Positions 1 through 7,337 of a stretch of DNA of 64,000 nt are shown piece by piece. Source of the stretch: Segetibacter sp. (GTDB taxonomy: Bacteria > Bacteroidota > Bacteroidia > Chitinophagales > Chitinophagaceae); NCBI RefSeq assembly GCF_025963695.1, contig NZ_JAOQAH010000028.1, positions 1 to 64,000 of the forward strand. Direction: 5' to 3'. How positions within the stretch are numbered: the stretch's first letter is position 1; each line of letters begins with the position of its first letter. The notes beneath the pieces were generated by a model, which saw only the letters and a list, made by a program, of their open reading frames with translations, ran no database searches and was not told where the DNA came from. A program made the position numbers and the translations under genes.

Positions 1-73
1 ACCGAACAGAGAAGTTAAGTCCCCCATGGCCGATGGTACTGGTACACCAACCGGGAGAGTAGGTAGCTGCCAT
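1..73 (+). rRNA. rrf: 5S ribosomal RNA, 3' part
   Basis: The first bases read as the 3' two thirds of a 5S rRNA: the GAACAGAGAAGTTAAG block, then CCGATGGTACTG, then GGGAGAGTAGGT and a closing GCTGCCA. The 5' part lies outside the window, so a ribosomal RNA operon transcribed on the plus strand ends here. The 3' end at about 73 is set by the conserved GCTGCCA and is uncertain by a few bases. Confidence 0.93.
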
Positions 74-88
74 ATTTATTATATCTCT

Positions 89-119
89 AACCCTTCACAA
101 ATCAATGTGAGGGGTTTTT
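89..119 (+). terminator. Rho-independent terminator of the rRNA operon
   Basis: An 11-bp stem (AACCCTTCACA paired with TGTGAGGGGTT, one G-T pair) with a 6-base loop is followed by a T run. It lies about 15 bases after the 5S rRNA and most likely ends the ribosomal operon. Confidence 0.85.
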
Positions 120-573
120 GATTCTATCATAAATTGGCGCATCAATTTTACCCGTGTCTTCATTATTGCTTAGTAGCTTCATCGTTCTACTATGTTTTGG
201 GAACTTCAGGATCAGGAGTGGCTCGGGCAAAACCTTAATTTCCTTAAGATCTATTTTTTAAATTGGGTATTGTTCCCGATGTCTTTCATTTTCAGCAGTT
301 TTACTTTAATCGAGATAATCCTAGAGTTTTTTATCTCCTTGTTATCACTATAGGTTTAATCTGCCCGCACACCTGTATTACCAATCTTACTTTCAAAATA
401 AAATTTTAATACTTGTCTCTTATTGATTGCCTTCCTGTCTTTCAATAAGGTTTTTTATTATTTGCGGCACTTCCGTTTCTTCCTCTATCATTTTCATAAA
501 TTAAAGACACCTAGTAATAGTGATCTTACCATTTGCCAGTCTTCCGGTAACCTTTCTAAAACATCTATCTGTA
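120..573. other. Intergenic, no gene seen
   Basis: AT-rich spacer between the rRNA operon terminator and the terminator of the RRM gene. All frames are broken by stops, and I see no repeat, tRNA or other structured RNA. Confidence 0.6.
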
Positions 574-605
574 TAACAAAAAAAGTCCGGCAATAGCCAG
601 ACTTT
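574..605 (-). terminator. Terminator of the RRM protein gene
   Basis: On the minus strand a 10-bp stem (AAAGTCTGGC with GCCGGACTTT, 4-base loop) is followed by a T-rich run. It lies about 20 bases past the stop of the RNA-binding protein gene. Confidence 0.85.
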
Positions 606-626
606 ACAGTTTTTTGAGTAACAGGA

Positions 627-1046
627 TTAATAACGATTGTATCCACCACCGCTACCGCCAGTGCTTCCACCGCTACCGCCACCGCGATTGCGATTAAATC
701 CACCACCACCGCCGCTTCCGCCACGGTTAAATCCACCGCCACCGCCGCTTTCGCCGCCGAAGCTTCTCTTTTTAAATCCACCACCACCAGAACCGTCTTT
801 TGGACGTGGCTGTGATTCGTTAACAACGATTTTGCGACCCATGATGTCGCTTTCGTTTAACTGACTGATTGCAGTACGACCTGCTTCATCATCAGACATT
901 TCTACGAAACCAAAACCTTTGCTACGGTTACCGTTAAATTTGTCGGTAACAATTTTTGAAGATACTACCTCACCGAATGGAGTGAATAAATCGGCTAAAT
1001 CCTGCTCAGTCATTGTCCAACTGAGGTTTCCTACGTAAATGTTCAT
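627..1046 (-). CDS. RRM-domain RNA-binding protein with glycine-rich tail
   Basis: A 139-residue single-RRM protein. The RNP2 motif IYVGNL is at residues 3-8 and RNP1 KGFGFVEM at 43-50, so both RNA-contacting strands are intact. From about residue 86 the protein is almost entirely Gly, Asn, Arg, Phe and Ser, with repeated GGGGGFNR blocks. This is a low-complexity tail like those of cyanobacterial Rbp and eukaryotic GRP proteins. Such proteins are common in Bacteroidota and are thought to act as RNA chaperones, often induced by cold; that role is inferred here. It is a single-gene unit with its own terminator. The long 5' flank (over 1 kb) could hold a regulated leader, but none is evident. 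Confidence 0.93.
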   Translation of the reverse strand: MNIYVGNLSWTMTEQDLADLFTPFGEVVSSKIVTDKFNGNRSKGFGFVEMSDDEAGRTAISQLNESDIMGRKIVVNESQPRPKDGSGGGGFKKRSFGGESGGGGGFNRGGSGGGGGFNRNRGGGSGGSTGGSGGGYNRY

Positions 1047-2334
1047 TTGTAAAAAATTAAGAAAATAAAAATAAAAAATCCATAATGAACACAGTGAACA
1101 ATATACCAGAGAAACATTTACTTAAAACGTCCAGAGAAAAATTGTGAAACTGTAAAGATCATTAAGGCCAAAACGAAGATAGACATTTTATTTATAAATC
1201 AAATAATTCTTGAAGAATAATATTAATGTGTACAAGTTTTGTAAAAGCCTTCACTTTTCAAGGGGTATAAATGAATTTAGAACAGGCTTTAGACACCACG
1301 TCTTGCTGTTTAACGAATGGGATTGTACAAGAACGCTATAAGCGCTGCTAATGTCTCGTTAGTTTCAACTTAAAATGAATTTGCCTAATCAAAAACTCTT
1401 TGCAGCCAAGCCTTTCCTCGAATGGATTATTACTTCTTGCAGAGTGTGGTTCTGCTACCTGAATGAGTTTAAAATTGACCGTTCGCGGTCAATAGAAGAG
1501 TAGAACTTTTAAAGCTGCAGGCAAGGGGTTTTGATTTGTATAAAGCAGGGTTATGAGCAATAAAGTAGTAACAGAAAAAGAGAATAAAAGATGGTTGCAA
1601 TGCCACTGATAAAACCAAACTCAGCTGGAATAGACATTTGATAAGGCAGTACCTGGGGATGCTTGGACGAGAGCGTTTCAAGGTGTAACTGGTAAATTCA
1701 AAACATGCAAAAATGCAACCCGGGCGGAATACAGAGAAAGATGGTTCAAGGCGGATCCAGAAGATGCACGGGTGCGGGTTTCTAAAGAGTTCCTATTTAC
1801 CTTATGAGCAGGGCAATTTGTGGCCCGTGGTAAGATACGGCAGAACGTTATACAAGGCGGCTGCGGTTTTGTGAACCGGATGCTAAATCAAAGGAATCGA
1901 TGGTCATTCAATTCCTTACCATTATTAGTGACATTAGAAGTAACAGGCATAGCTGTTGTAGAAGCAATTATTGGAGTAATAGAAACTGAAAAAGCAGCGA
2001 CAGAAGAAAGTGATGCTGATAACTCTAAAGGCGCTAAAAAAGGTGAAAAGATGAGGAGGAAGGACAAGAACCCCCATCTTTGAATGTAGGAGGGTTGTTG
2101 CAGAAATACATGTGGATGTACTCGCTATTTATAATTTTAGTGAAACAGGTAACCTTGAAATACTGTCAGAAATAGACTAAGCGGTGGGGAAAGCGGAGCG
2201 CACGTTAGGTCGTGGCTAAAGTCCCCAATAATATAATATCCGGCGGAAAAATCATAAGGAGTGCGACCCATCCATCTTACATAGTCGCAATTCAACTTAC
2301 ACCATAACAACCTCTTCAATACTACGCTGAATGC
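1047..2334. other. Long intergenic stretch without a convincing gene
   Basis: About 1.3 kb with only short open frames that have no start context and match no family I know. One open run on the plus strand (1634-1804, no in-frame ATG) encodes a plausible-looking 57-residue peptide rich in K, R and aromatic residues. The next frame stays open past it, so a decayed gene is possible. The site at 2256-2280 (AAGGAGTGCGAC followed by CCATCCATC) resembles a worn copy of the dispersed repeat described elsewhere in this annotation. No RNA gene was recognised. Confidence 0.5.
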
Positions 2335-2366
2335 AATAAAAAAGTCCGCCTAAAAAAGACGGACCT
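2335..2366 (-). terminator. Terminator of the rpsF-rpsR-rplI operon
   Basis: On the minus strand GTCCGTC pairs with GGCGGAC (one G-T pair), followed by a run of six T. It lies about 25 bases after the rplI stop. Confidence 0.8.
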
Positions 2367-2390
2367 AAAGTCATTATAACAATGGAGCTA

Positions 2391-2837
2391 TTATTCAGCT
2401 ACAACTTCAAACTCAACATCAGTAGAATTACCGTTGCCAAAATCAATGCTTGCTTTGTATGTACCAAGTTCTTTAACCTCATCGTTAATTGAAATCCGCT
2501 TACGGTCTATTTCGTAACCTTTTTGGTCACGAATAGCGCGGCTGATCTGTAGCGATGTAACACTTCCGAAGATCTTGCCACTTGTGCCGGTTTTTGCCCC
2601 AATTCTTAAAGGAGATTGGTTTAGAACAGCAATTACGCTGTTGATCTCAGAAAGTAGTTTAGCTTCTTTCTTCGCCAGCTGCTTTTGCTTTTCCTGCATT
2701 TGCTTTAGGTTAGAAGAGTTCGCTTCAACAGCTTTTTTCTGAGGAATTAGAAAGTTACGTGCATAACCATTTTTAACGTTCACTAACTCGTTAGTGCCGC
2801 CTAGGTTGTCTACGTCTTGAATTAATATTACTTGCAT
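2391..2837 (-). CDS. rplI: 50S ribosomal protein bL9
   Basis: 148 residues, the normal length for bL9. The N-terminal rRNA-binding domain shows the family signature around residues 13-40 (GGTNELVNVKNGYARNFLIP). A lysine-rich connecting helix (about 41-75) leads to the C-terminal domain. bL9 binds 23S rRNA near the L1 stalk and helps maintain reading frame. It is the last gene of a three-gene ribosomal operon, nine bases after rpsR and before a terminator. Nothing unusual is seen. Confidence 0.98.
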   Translation of the reverse strand: MQVILIQDVDNLGGTNELVNVKNGYARNFLIPQKKAVEANSSNLKQMQEKQKQLAKKEAKLLSEINSVIAVLNQSPLRIGAKTGTSGKIFGSVTSLQISRAIRDQKGYEIDRKRISINDEVKELGTYKASIDFGNGNSTDVEFEVVAE

Positions 2838-2846
2838 GGTTGCCTC

Positions 2847-3113
2847 CTACTTTAAAAGATCAGTTACGTAAGGTAATAAAGCCATTTGACGGGCTTTTTT
2901 GATTGCTACAGAAACCTTGCGCTGGTACTTAAGAGAGTTACCGGTAAGGCGACGAGGTAACAATTTACCTTGTTCGTTCAAAAATTTCTTCAGGAACTCA
3001 GCGTCTTTGTAGTCGATGTACTTAATGCCATACTTTTCGAAACGGCTAAATTTCTTTGCACGCTTCTCTTGTTTGATGGCCGTTAGATACTTAATTTCAT
3101 TTGCTTTTGCCAT
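2847..3113 (-). CDS. rpsR: 30S ribosomal protein bS18
   Basis: 88 residues, typical for bS18. The conserved core is present: [19 protein letters not shown], then [20 protein letters not shown], ending in a basic helix ([12 protein letters not shown]). bS18 forms a heterodimer with bS6 on the platform of the small subunit. The gene lies three bases downstream of rpsF, so the two partners are probably translationally coupled. No ssb or priB gene sits between them, unlike the arrangement in many Firmicutes and gammaproteobacteria. Confidence 0.98.
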   Translation of the reverse strand: MAKANEIKYLTAIKQEKRAKKFSRFEKYGIKYIDYKDAEFLKKFLNEQGKLLPRRLTGNSLKYQRKVSVAIKKARQMALLPYVTDLLK

Positions 3114-3116
3114 GAT

Positions 3117-3473
3117 TTACGCCTCCACTGCTTTTTCGTTTCCTGTTGGTAAGCCACTTCTCTTTTTGTAGTTGTACTCGATGGCATACTTGTCGAGTCT
3201 TGTAACCATGTGACGAAGCACCTGTTCGTCTCTCAGGAGCTGGATCTTCAGCTTCTCATTGAAGTCGGATTGCCCTTTAAATTCCGCTACCCAGTAGATG
3301 GCTGTTGTCTTCTTCTGGATGGGGTAGGCAAGTGATTTTAATCCCCATGGGTTGGTGCTAACGACTTCACCACCATTGCTGGTGATCATGTCTAAAAATT
3401 TGCTCTGAGCGGCTTTAAAGTCCTCTTCAGAAAGCACCGGGGTAAAAATCACCATCAATTCATAATTGTTCAT
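3117..3473 (-). CDS. rpsF: 30S ribosomal protein bS6
   Basis: 118 residues with the bS6 fold: the first strand is NNYELMVIFTPVLSE. The conserved WGLKSLAYPIQKKTTAIYW segment lies at about residues 43-61, and the RHMVTRLDKY end at about 86-95. First gene of the rpsF-rpsR-rplI operon. The ATG is preceded by an A/T-rich leader without a Shine-Dalgarno sequence, as is normal in Bacteroidota. A -7-type box sits about 40 bases upstream. Confidence 0.98.
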   Translation of the reverse strand: MNNYELMVIFTPVLSEEDFKAAQSKFLDMITSNGGEVVSTNPWGLKSLAYPIQKKTTAIYWVAEFKGQSDFNEKLKIQLLRDEQVLRHMVTRLDKYAIEYNYKKRSGLPTGNEKAVEA

Positions 3474-3511
3474 TAATCCCTGATTTGATTGTTAAAAAAT
3501 AATTTGGGCTG

Positions 3512-3519
3512 CAAAGGTA
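3512..3519 (-). promoter_or_regulatory. Bacteroidota-type -7 box for rpsF
   Basis: TACCTTTG on the minus strand matches the Bacteroidota sigma-ABfr -7 consensus TAnnTTTG, 39 bases upstream of the rpsF start. I did not find a clear -33 TTG at the expected distance, so this rests on the -7 box and its position. Confidence 0.55.
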
Positions 3520-3681
3520 AGGGTTCAACATTAGAAACCGATATTGAGTTTGAAAAGAGATGAGAGGAAAGGTTAGGAGATGGTTAAAAAACTCAACTTC
3601 ACAAGATAAATACACGCCTTTTGGAAATACCTTTTCTATTTTACTTATTTTTTGGCTACAAACATTTGTACTTTGATGAGT

Positions 3682-3706
3682 CATCGTTGCGTCGCATTAC
3701 GTTCAT
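3682..3706 (-). repeat. Dispersed intergenic repeat, GCGTCGC version
   Basis: Reads CATCGTTGCGTCGCA on the plus strand: the reverse complement of the TGCGACGCAACGATG arrangement seen at other sites. The GTACAAG flank is not preserved here, so this is a partial or worn copy. Confidence 0.6.
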
Positions 3707-3861
3707 CTGACAGTAATGCTATTAGCGTTTTTTATGTTTTGCTTTTGGAGCCGTTGCTAAGAGATGTGCCACACCTTATAGAGTGCAGCACATCTGCATT
3801 TATTGTCTGACAAACGAAACTCCTTCGTTCGAGCCTACAAAAGGCGTTGAAAAGTTAGAAA

Positions 3862-6800
3862 TTATTGTATCATTAATTTCTCAGTTATTACGGTTTTGTT
3901 ATCTATGATTTTTAAAAGATATAGCCCCTTAGATACAGCGTTCAATTTTAATGCTGTTCTGGTTGCACCATTATTGACTAACTGTTGCGCAACTATTTTA
4001 CCATTGATATCTACCAGTTGTATTAATACCTGCTCTCTAACATTATTTAAAGTGATATTAACAACATCTTTTGCAGGATTTGGGCTAAAGCTAACTGTAA
4101 CACCCGAACCTAAAATTACATTCAACACTTTAGACAGTTCCTGTTTGTTATCCTTATCAACTTGTCTCAGGCGATAATAATTATAACCATCGTACGGGCT
4201 GTTATCAGTAAAAAAATAGTTTTGCTGACTGGAAGTTCCACCGCTGGCTGCTACAGTTCCGATAACGTTGAAGTTAATCCCATCCGCACTACGTTCTATT
4301 ACAAACTCTTTGCTATTAATTTCCTGTGCTGTTTTCCACGTCAAATCAACGGAACTTGCTTTTTTAGCAGCGCTAAACTCAATTAGCTTTGTTGGAAGGC
4401 TCGTGCCATCAAATGCATAACGGCTGTAAACAGGGTAGTGGTCAGTTGTTGTAGAACCATAATTTGATACGAGGCTTGTGACATCTGTAAGTACGCTTGC
4501 AGAGCCGCTTATGTAAAAAGGTCTCATTTCATTAGATACAACTACATGGTCAATCATGTCGCTGAAGCTAAGGCTAGACTTTTTTCCAACACGGCTAAGA
4601 GGCAATGTAAGTGTAGGGTAATTAACCGAGTCGTTTACAAATGAGGAGTAAGAAGTAATGCGTGGAGTAATTCCTGAAGTGATCGTTGAGTCAAAATCAT
4701 CGTTGAAATCGCCCAAAATAATAATGTTGTCTGTAGGATAAGTGGTGTTCAAAAGTTTGTACAGCGAGTCAGCCCCTTCCTTTCTGCGATTATAAGAAGT
4801 TACGGTTGGGGAGGTATTTGCTTTTGCATGTATTACAATAAACTTGATGTTTTTGGTAATACCATGTAAAGTAACATCTGCATTCATCATAAAAGGATAA
4901 CGCCCGCTTGACCAGTTGTCGTAATTTTTACTTGCCGCGTCCCCGGCAGTGTTTGTCGCGAGGTTAAGTAAAGGGGTTGTGGTTATGTTACTAAACATAG
5001 AAGTCTTGTAAACAAAACCAAGTTTCTGAGCTTCTGATAAAGGACCGTCGCCAGTGACGGTCGGATTTGTATGAGACCCGTAATTAGAAACGACATAACT
5101 ATACCCCGGCATTGACCTAACTACGTTTCCAAGGCGGGTTGTGTCTACAATCTCTACCAAAGCGTATAAATCTGCCCCGATATTCTGAAATATTTTCTTT
5201 ACGTTTTGTTCCTGAAGGCTATCGTTTGCAGGACCGTTAGCCGAACTTCCAAACCATTCAATATTCCAGTTTACTATTTCAAGTGTCTTACCAGGATCGA
5301 TACTTGTTCCTGTAAGGTTTATGGTGGTGGTTAAACCTGATGAAGCAACTGTTACAGTGCCATTGTAGTTCGTGTCGTTTTGTGTTGGATTGAATCTTAC
5401 AAAAATTGTATCAGCTTTATTATTAGCTGCAGCTTGTGGCGATGTGATTGAGTAACTAAAATCAGTGCCATTTAAAGAAAGCAGAAAATTAGCACTAGAA
5501 GTAAGCGTAATATCAGATGTTATATCATTTCCGGTGACGACTAAAGTCTTTGTAGTGCTGCTTCCCGAAGCGGCGTAACCAAATTGAATATCGGAAGTAT
5601 TTGTTGCAAGATTTGCTGAAGGCGGATTTAGTGAATTGTCTATGCTAATATCATCTAATGTCCACCGGGCACCCTCTTCGGCAGTAGCTTTATAGACAAA
5701 GGCGAAATACACATTGGATTGTTTAAAAGCTGAAAGATTGATTTGCGAAGAAAGTGTCCAGGTGTCTGAAGCCTGTGAAGGAAAACGTCCTTCAATATCA
5801 GTCCATGTTGCTAATCTTGGATCTCCTGAACCGGAATAATTTGTAGAGACTTTTAATTGAAGGGGTGAACCATTGAATGCCGTCCGGCTATAGAAAGTAA
5901 GCAAAGGATACGTGGTGGCAGTTAAGTTTAACGGAGGTGAAATAAGCCAATCTTCGTTAGGAACGTTGGTGCCTCCACTAAAGCCATTAATCTGAATACC
6001 GTTGGGAGCGCTTCCGGATGGTGAATTTAAAGAGTCTCTCCCAAACGTTGTACATGCCCAGGTTTCAACGCCTGTAATACTATATTGCGTAAAACCTTCC
6101 GTAAGGGCTGATGAGCAAACACCGAAGGCTGCATTCAATAACAATCTACCTGTAGTAAACTTTAGCGTACTGTTTCCTGAAATACCTGCAAAATCATTAT
6201 TAGCTGTGTCTTTGAAAGCACCAGCAGCTATTTCAATAAAATAACCGGTATTTTCAGATAAACCTGAATAAGAAAACGTAACAGATTTATCGGATACACT
6301 TACCTCGCTTGAGGTTACATCAATTGTTTTGATGATGGTATTATCTGAGAACTTTTTAAGATTGATATTTCCGGTGCCTTTTTTTACGGTTTCAGCGAAA
6401 TTGAGGGTAGCGTTGACTGATATTGCAACGTTAGTAGCATTGTTTGCAGGTGATGAAGCTGTGATGGTTGGCGGTGTTACATCAGCAGTTGCACCGGATG
6501 CAGTGGGGCTTGGAGAGCCTGTTTTAAAATCAGTGCTGTTATTATTGGTGTCGGTACCAGTAGGGGTTCTTTGAATGGAAGTTGTATTGGATGGAGCCGG
6601 AGCAACTGCACCTTCGAAACAGGTAGCGGTACCAAAACCAACAAGGTCGATTATTTGGGTTCCGGTTGGGCAGCTTCCGGAAAGAGCAGTGGAGTTATTA
6701 ACTAACGCAACTTTACCTGTTGTTCCACTTAAGCTCAGATTTCCAGTAGCATTTGGCGTTGGCAGGTTTGTAGTACCCCCTGTTCCTGCAGCTTGCTGTA

Positions 6801-7065
6801 TCAGGTAATAACTTTTGGGTGGAATTGAACCTGACAAAATTGTTGTGGCCCAAGTAGTGCCTGTTGCAGATGCATACTGCACCGTCCAGCCACTGACAGT
6901 TACAGCAGCGTCACCGTTATTATATAACTCAATAAAATCGTTCTTGTATGTAGTACCTGAATTACCGCCTCCACCGTATACTTCGTTAATTACGACTTGC
7001 GCTTTAGCTGATAAGCTTACTAAAAAGATGAAAACAGTAAAAGCCGGAAAATAAATTTTTTTCAT
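3862..7065 (-). CDS. Secreted multidomain endonuclease/exonuclease/phosphatase protein with lamin-tail and T9SS sorting domains
   Basis: 1067 residues. Signal peptide about 1-22, ending AKAQ. A lamin-tail domain follows (about 23-175: INEVYGGGG, DFIELYNNGD, LSGW-like VSGWTVQY). Next is a Big_5-type Ig domain (about 195-305: PPTITASSPANNATNV) and a jelly-roll/choice-of-anchor-like segment (about 310-490). The endonuclease/exonuclease/phosphatase (EEP) domain covers about 590-885, with VNWNIEWFG, ALVEI, ILGDFNDDFDS and a final TTDHYPVYS. These carry the Asn, Glu, Asp/Asn and Asp-His residues expected for a metal-dependent phosphodiesterase. The last 80 residues (SFSPNPAKDVVNITL ... KGLYLLKI) form a T9SS type A sorting domain. 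It probably acts at the cell surface or outside on nucleic acids or another phosphodiester; the substrate is unknown. Confidence 0.92.
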   Translation of the reverse strand: MKKIYFPAFTVFIFLVSLSAKAQVVINEVYGGGGNSGTTYKNDFIELYNNGDAAVTVSGWTVQYASATGTTWATTILSGSIPPKSYYLIQQAAGTGGTTNLPTPNATGNLSLSGTTGKVALVNNSTALSGSCPTGTQIIDLVGFGTATCFEGAVAPAPSNTTSIQRTPTGTDTNNNSTDFKTGSPSPTASGATADVTPPTITASSPANNATNVAISVNATLNFAETVKKGTGNINLKKFSDNTIIKTIDVTSSEVSVSDKSVTFSYSGLSENTGYFIEIAAGAFKDTANNDFAGISGNSTLKFTTGRLLLNAAFGVCSSALTEGFTQYSITGVETWACTTFGRDSLNSPSGSAPNGIQINGFSGGTNVPNEDWLISPPLNLTATTYPLLTFYSRTAFNGSPLQLKVSTNYSGSGDPRLATWTDIEGRFPSQASDTWTLSSQINLSAFKQSNVYFAFVYKATAEEGARWTLDDISIDNSLNPPSANLATNTSDIQFGYAASGSSTTKTLVVTGNDITSDITLTSSANFLLSLNGTDFSYSITSPQAAANNKADTIFVRFNPTQNDTNYNGTVTVASSGLTTTINLTGTSIDPGKTLEIVNWNIEWFGSSANGPANDSLQEQNVKKIFQNIGADLYALVEIVDTTRLGNVVRSMPGYSYVVSNYGSHTNPTVTGDGPLSEAQKLGFVYKTSMFSNITTTPLLNLATNTAGDAASKNYDNWSSGRYPFMMNADVTLHGITKNIKFIVIHAKANTSPTVTSYNRRKEGADSLYKLLNTTYPTDNIIILGDFNDDFDSTITSGITPRITSYSSFVNDSVNYPTLTLPLSRVGKKSSLSFSDMIDHVVVSNEMRPFYISGSASVLTDVTSLVSNYGSTTTDHYPVYSRYAFDGTSLPTKLIEFSAAKKASSVDLTWKTAQEINSKEFVIERSADGINFNVIGTVAASGGTSSQQNYFFTDNSPYDGYNYYRLRQVDKDNKQELSKVLNVILGSGVTVSFSPNPAKDVVNITLNNVREQVLIQLVDINGKIVAQQLVNNGATRTALKLNAVSKGLYLLKIIDNKTVITEKLMIQ

Positions 7066-7337
7066 TTTTGATATTTTTTCAAAAGGTGAACGGAACTGCC
7101 GGACATTATATGAAAGAATTAGCTATACGGGCAAATTTAGGAGATATGGTGTACTAAAGATTGGGAGATAGAGGAACAAATTATTAAGTCGGTAAATACA
7201 ATTGACAGAGTGTCAGAAATTGCAGGATGGCACTTGCTTTGTTAAAACCTTGCCCAATAGCACTAACAATTGTTGCAGTGTGCGACGCAACGGCTGTTGA
7301 CCAAATCTGAAATGTTGACATCATAAAAATAAAAACT
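7066..7337. other. Divergent intergenic region upstream of htpG
   Basis: 272 bases between the start of the minus-strand secreted nuclease-like gene and htpG, so it should hold both promoters. A copy of the dispersed repeat lies at 7277-7300, only 38 bases before the htpG start. I see no CIRCE element or clear sigma-32 box. Confidence 0.55.
7277..7300 (+). repeat. Dispersed intergenic repeat, GCGACGC version
   Basis: Reads CAGTGTGCGACGCAACGGCTGTT. The core and 3' side agree with the copy near 54045 (GTGTGCGACGCAACGG identical in both). It sits in the htpG leader or promoter zone. Confidence 0.7.

Larger units (their letters stand above)
3474..3861. other. Intergenic region with hairpin and a dispersed repeat copy
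   Basis: 388 bases between divergent outputs (rpsF leader and the end of the secreted nuclease-like gene). It holds the rpsF promoter box, a dispersed repeat copy at about 3682-3706, and an 8-bp inverted repeat (AGATGTGC at 3762-3769 with GCACATCT at 3787-3794). A smaller one (ACGAA/TTCGT) near 3813-3827 might help end transcription of the minus-strand gene. No gene seen. Confidence 0.55.

Noticed and set aside
627..864. Proline-rich open frame on the plus strand
   Set aside because: Antisense shadow of the glycine-rich tail of the RRM protein.
1820..2083. 87-residue open frame
   Set aside because: Poor start context, low-complexity charged end and no recognisable family; listed only as part of a possible remnant.
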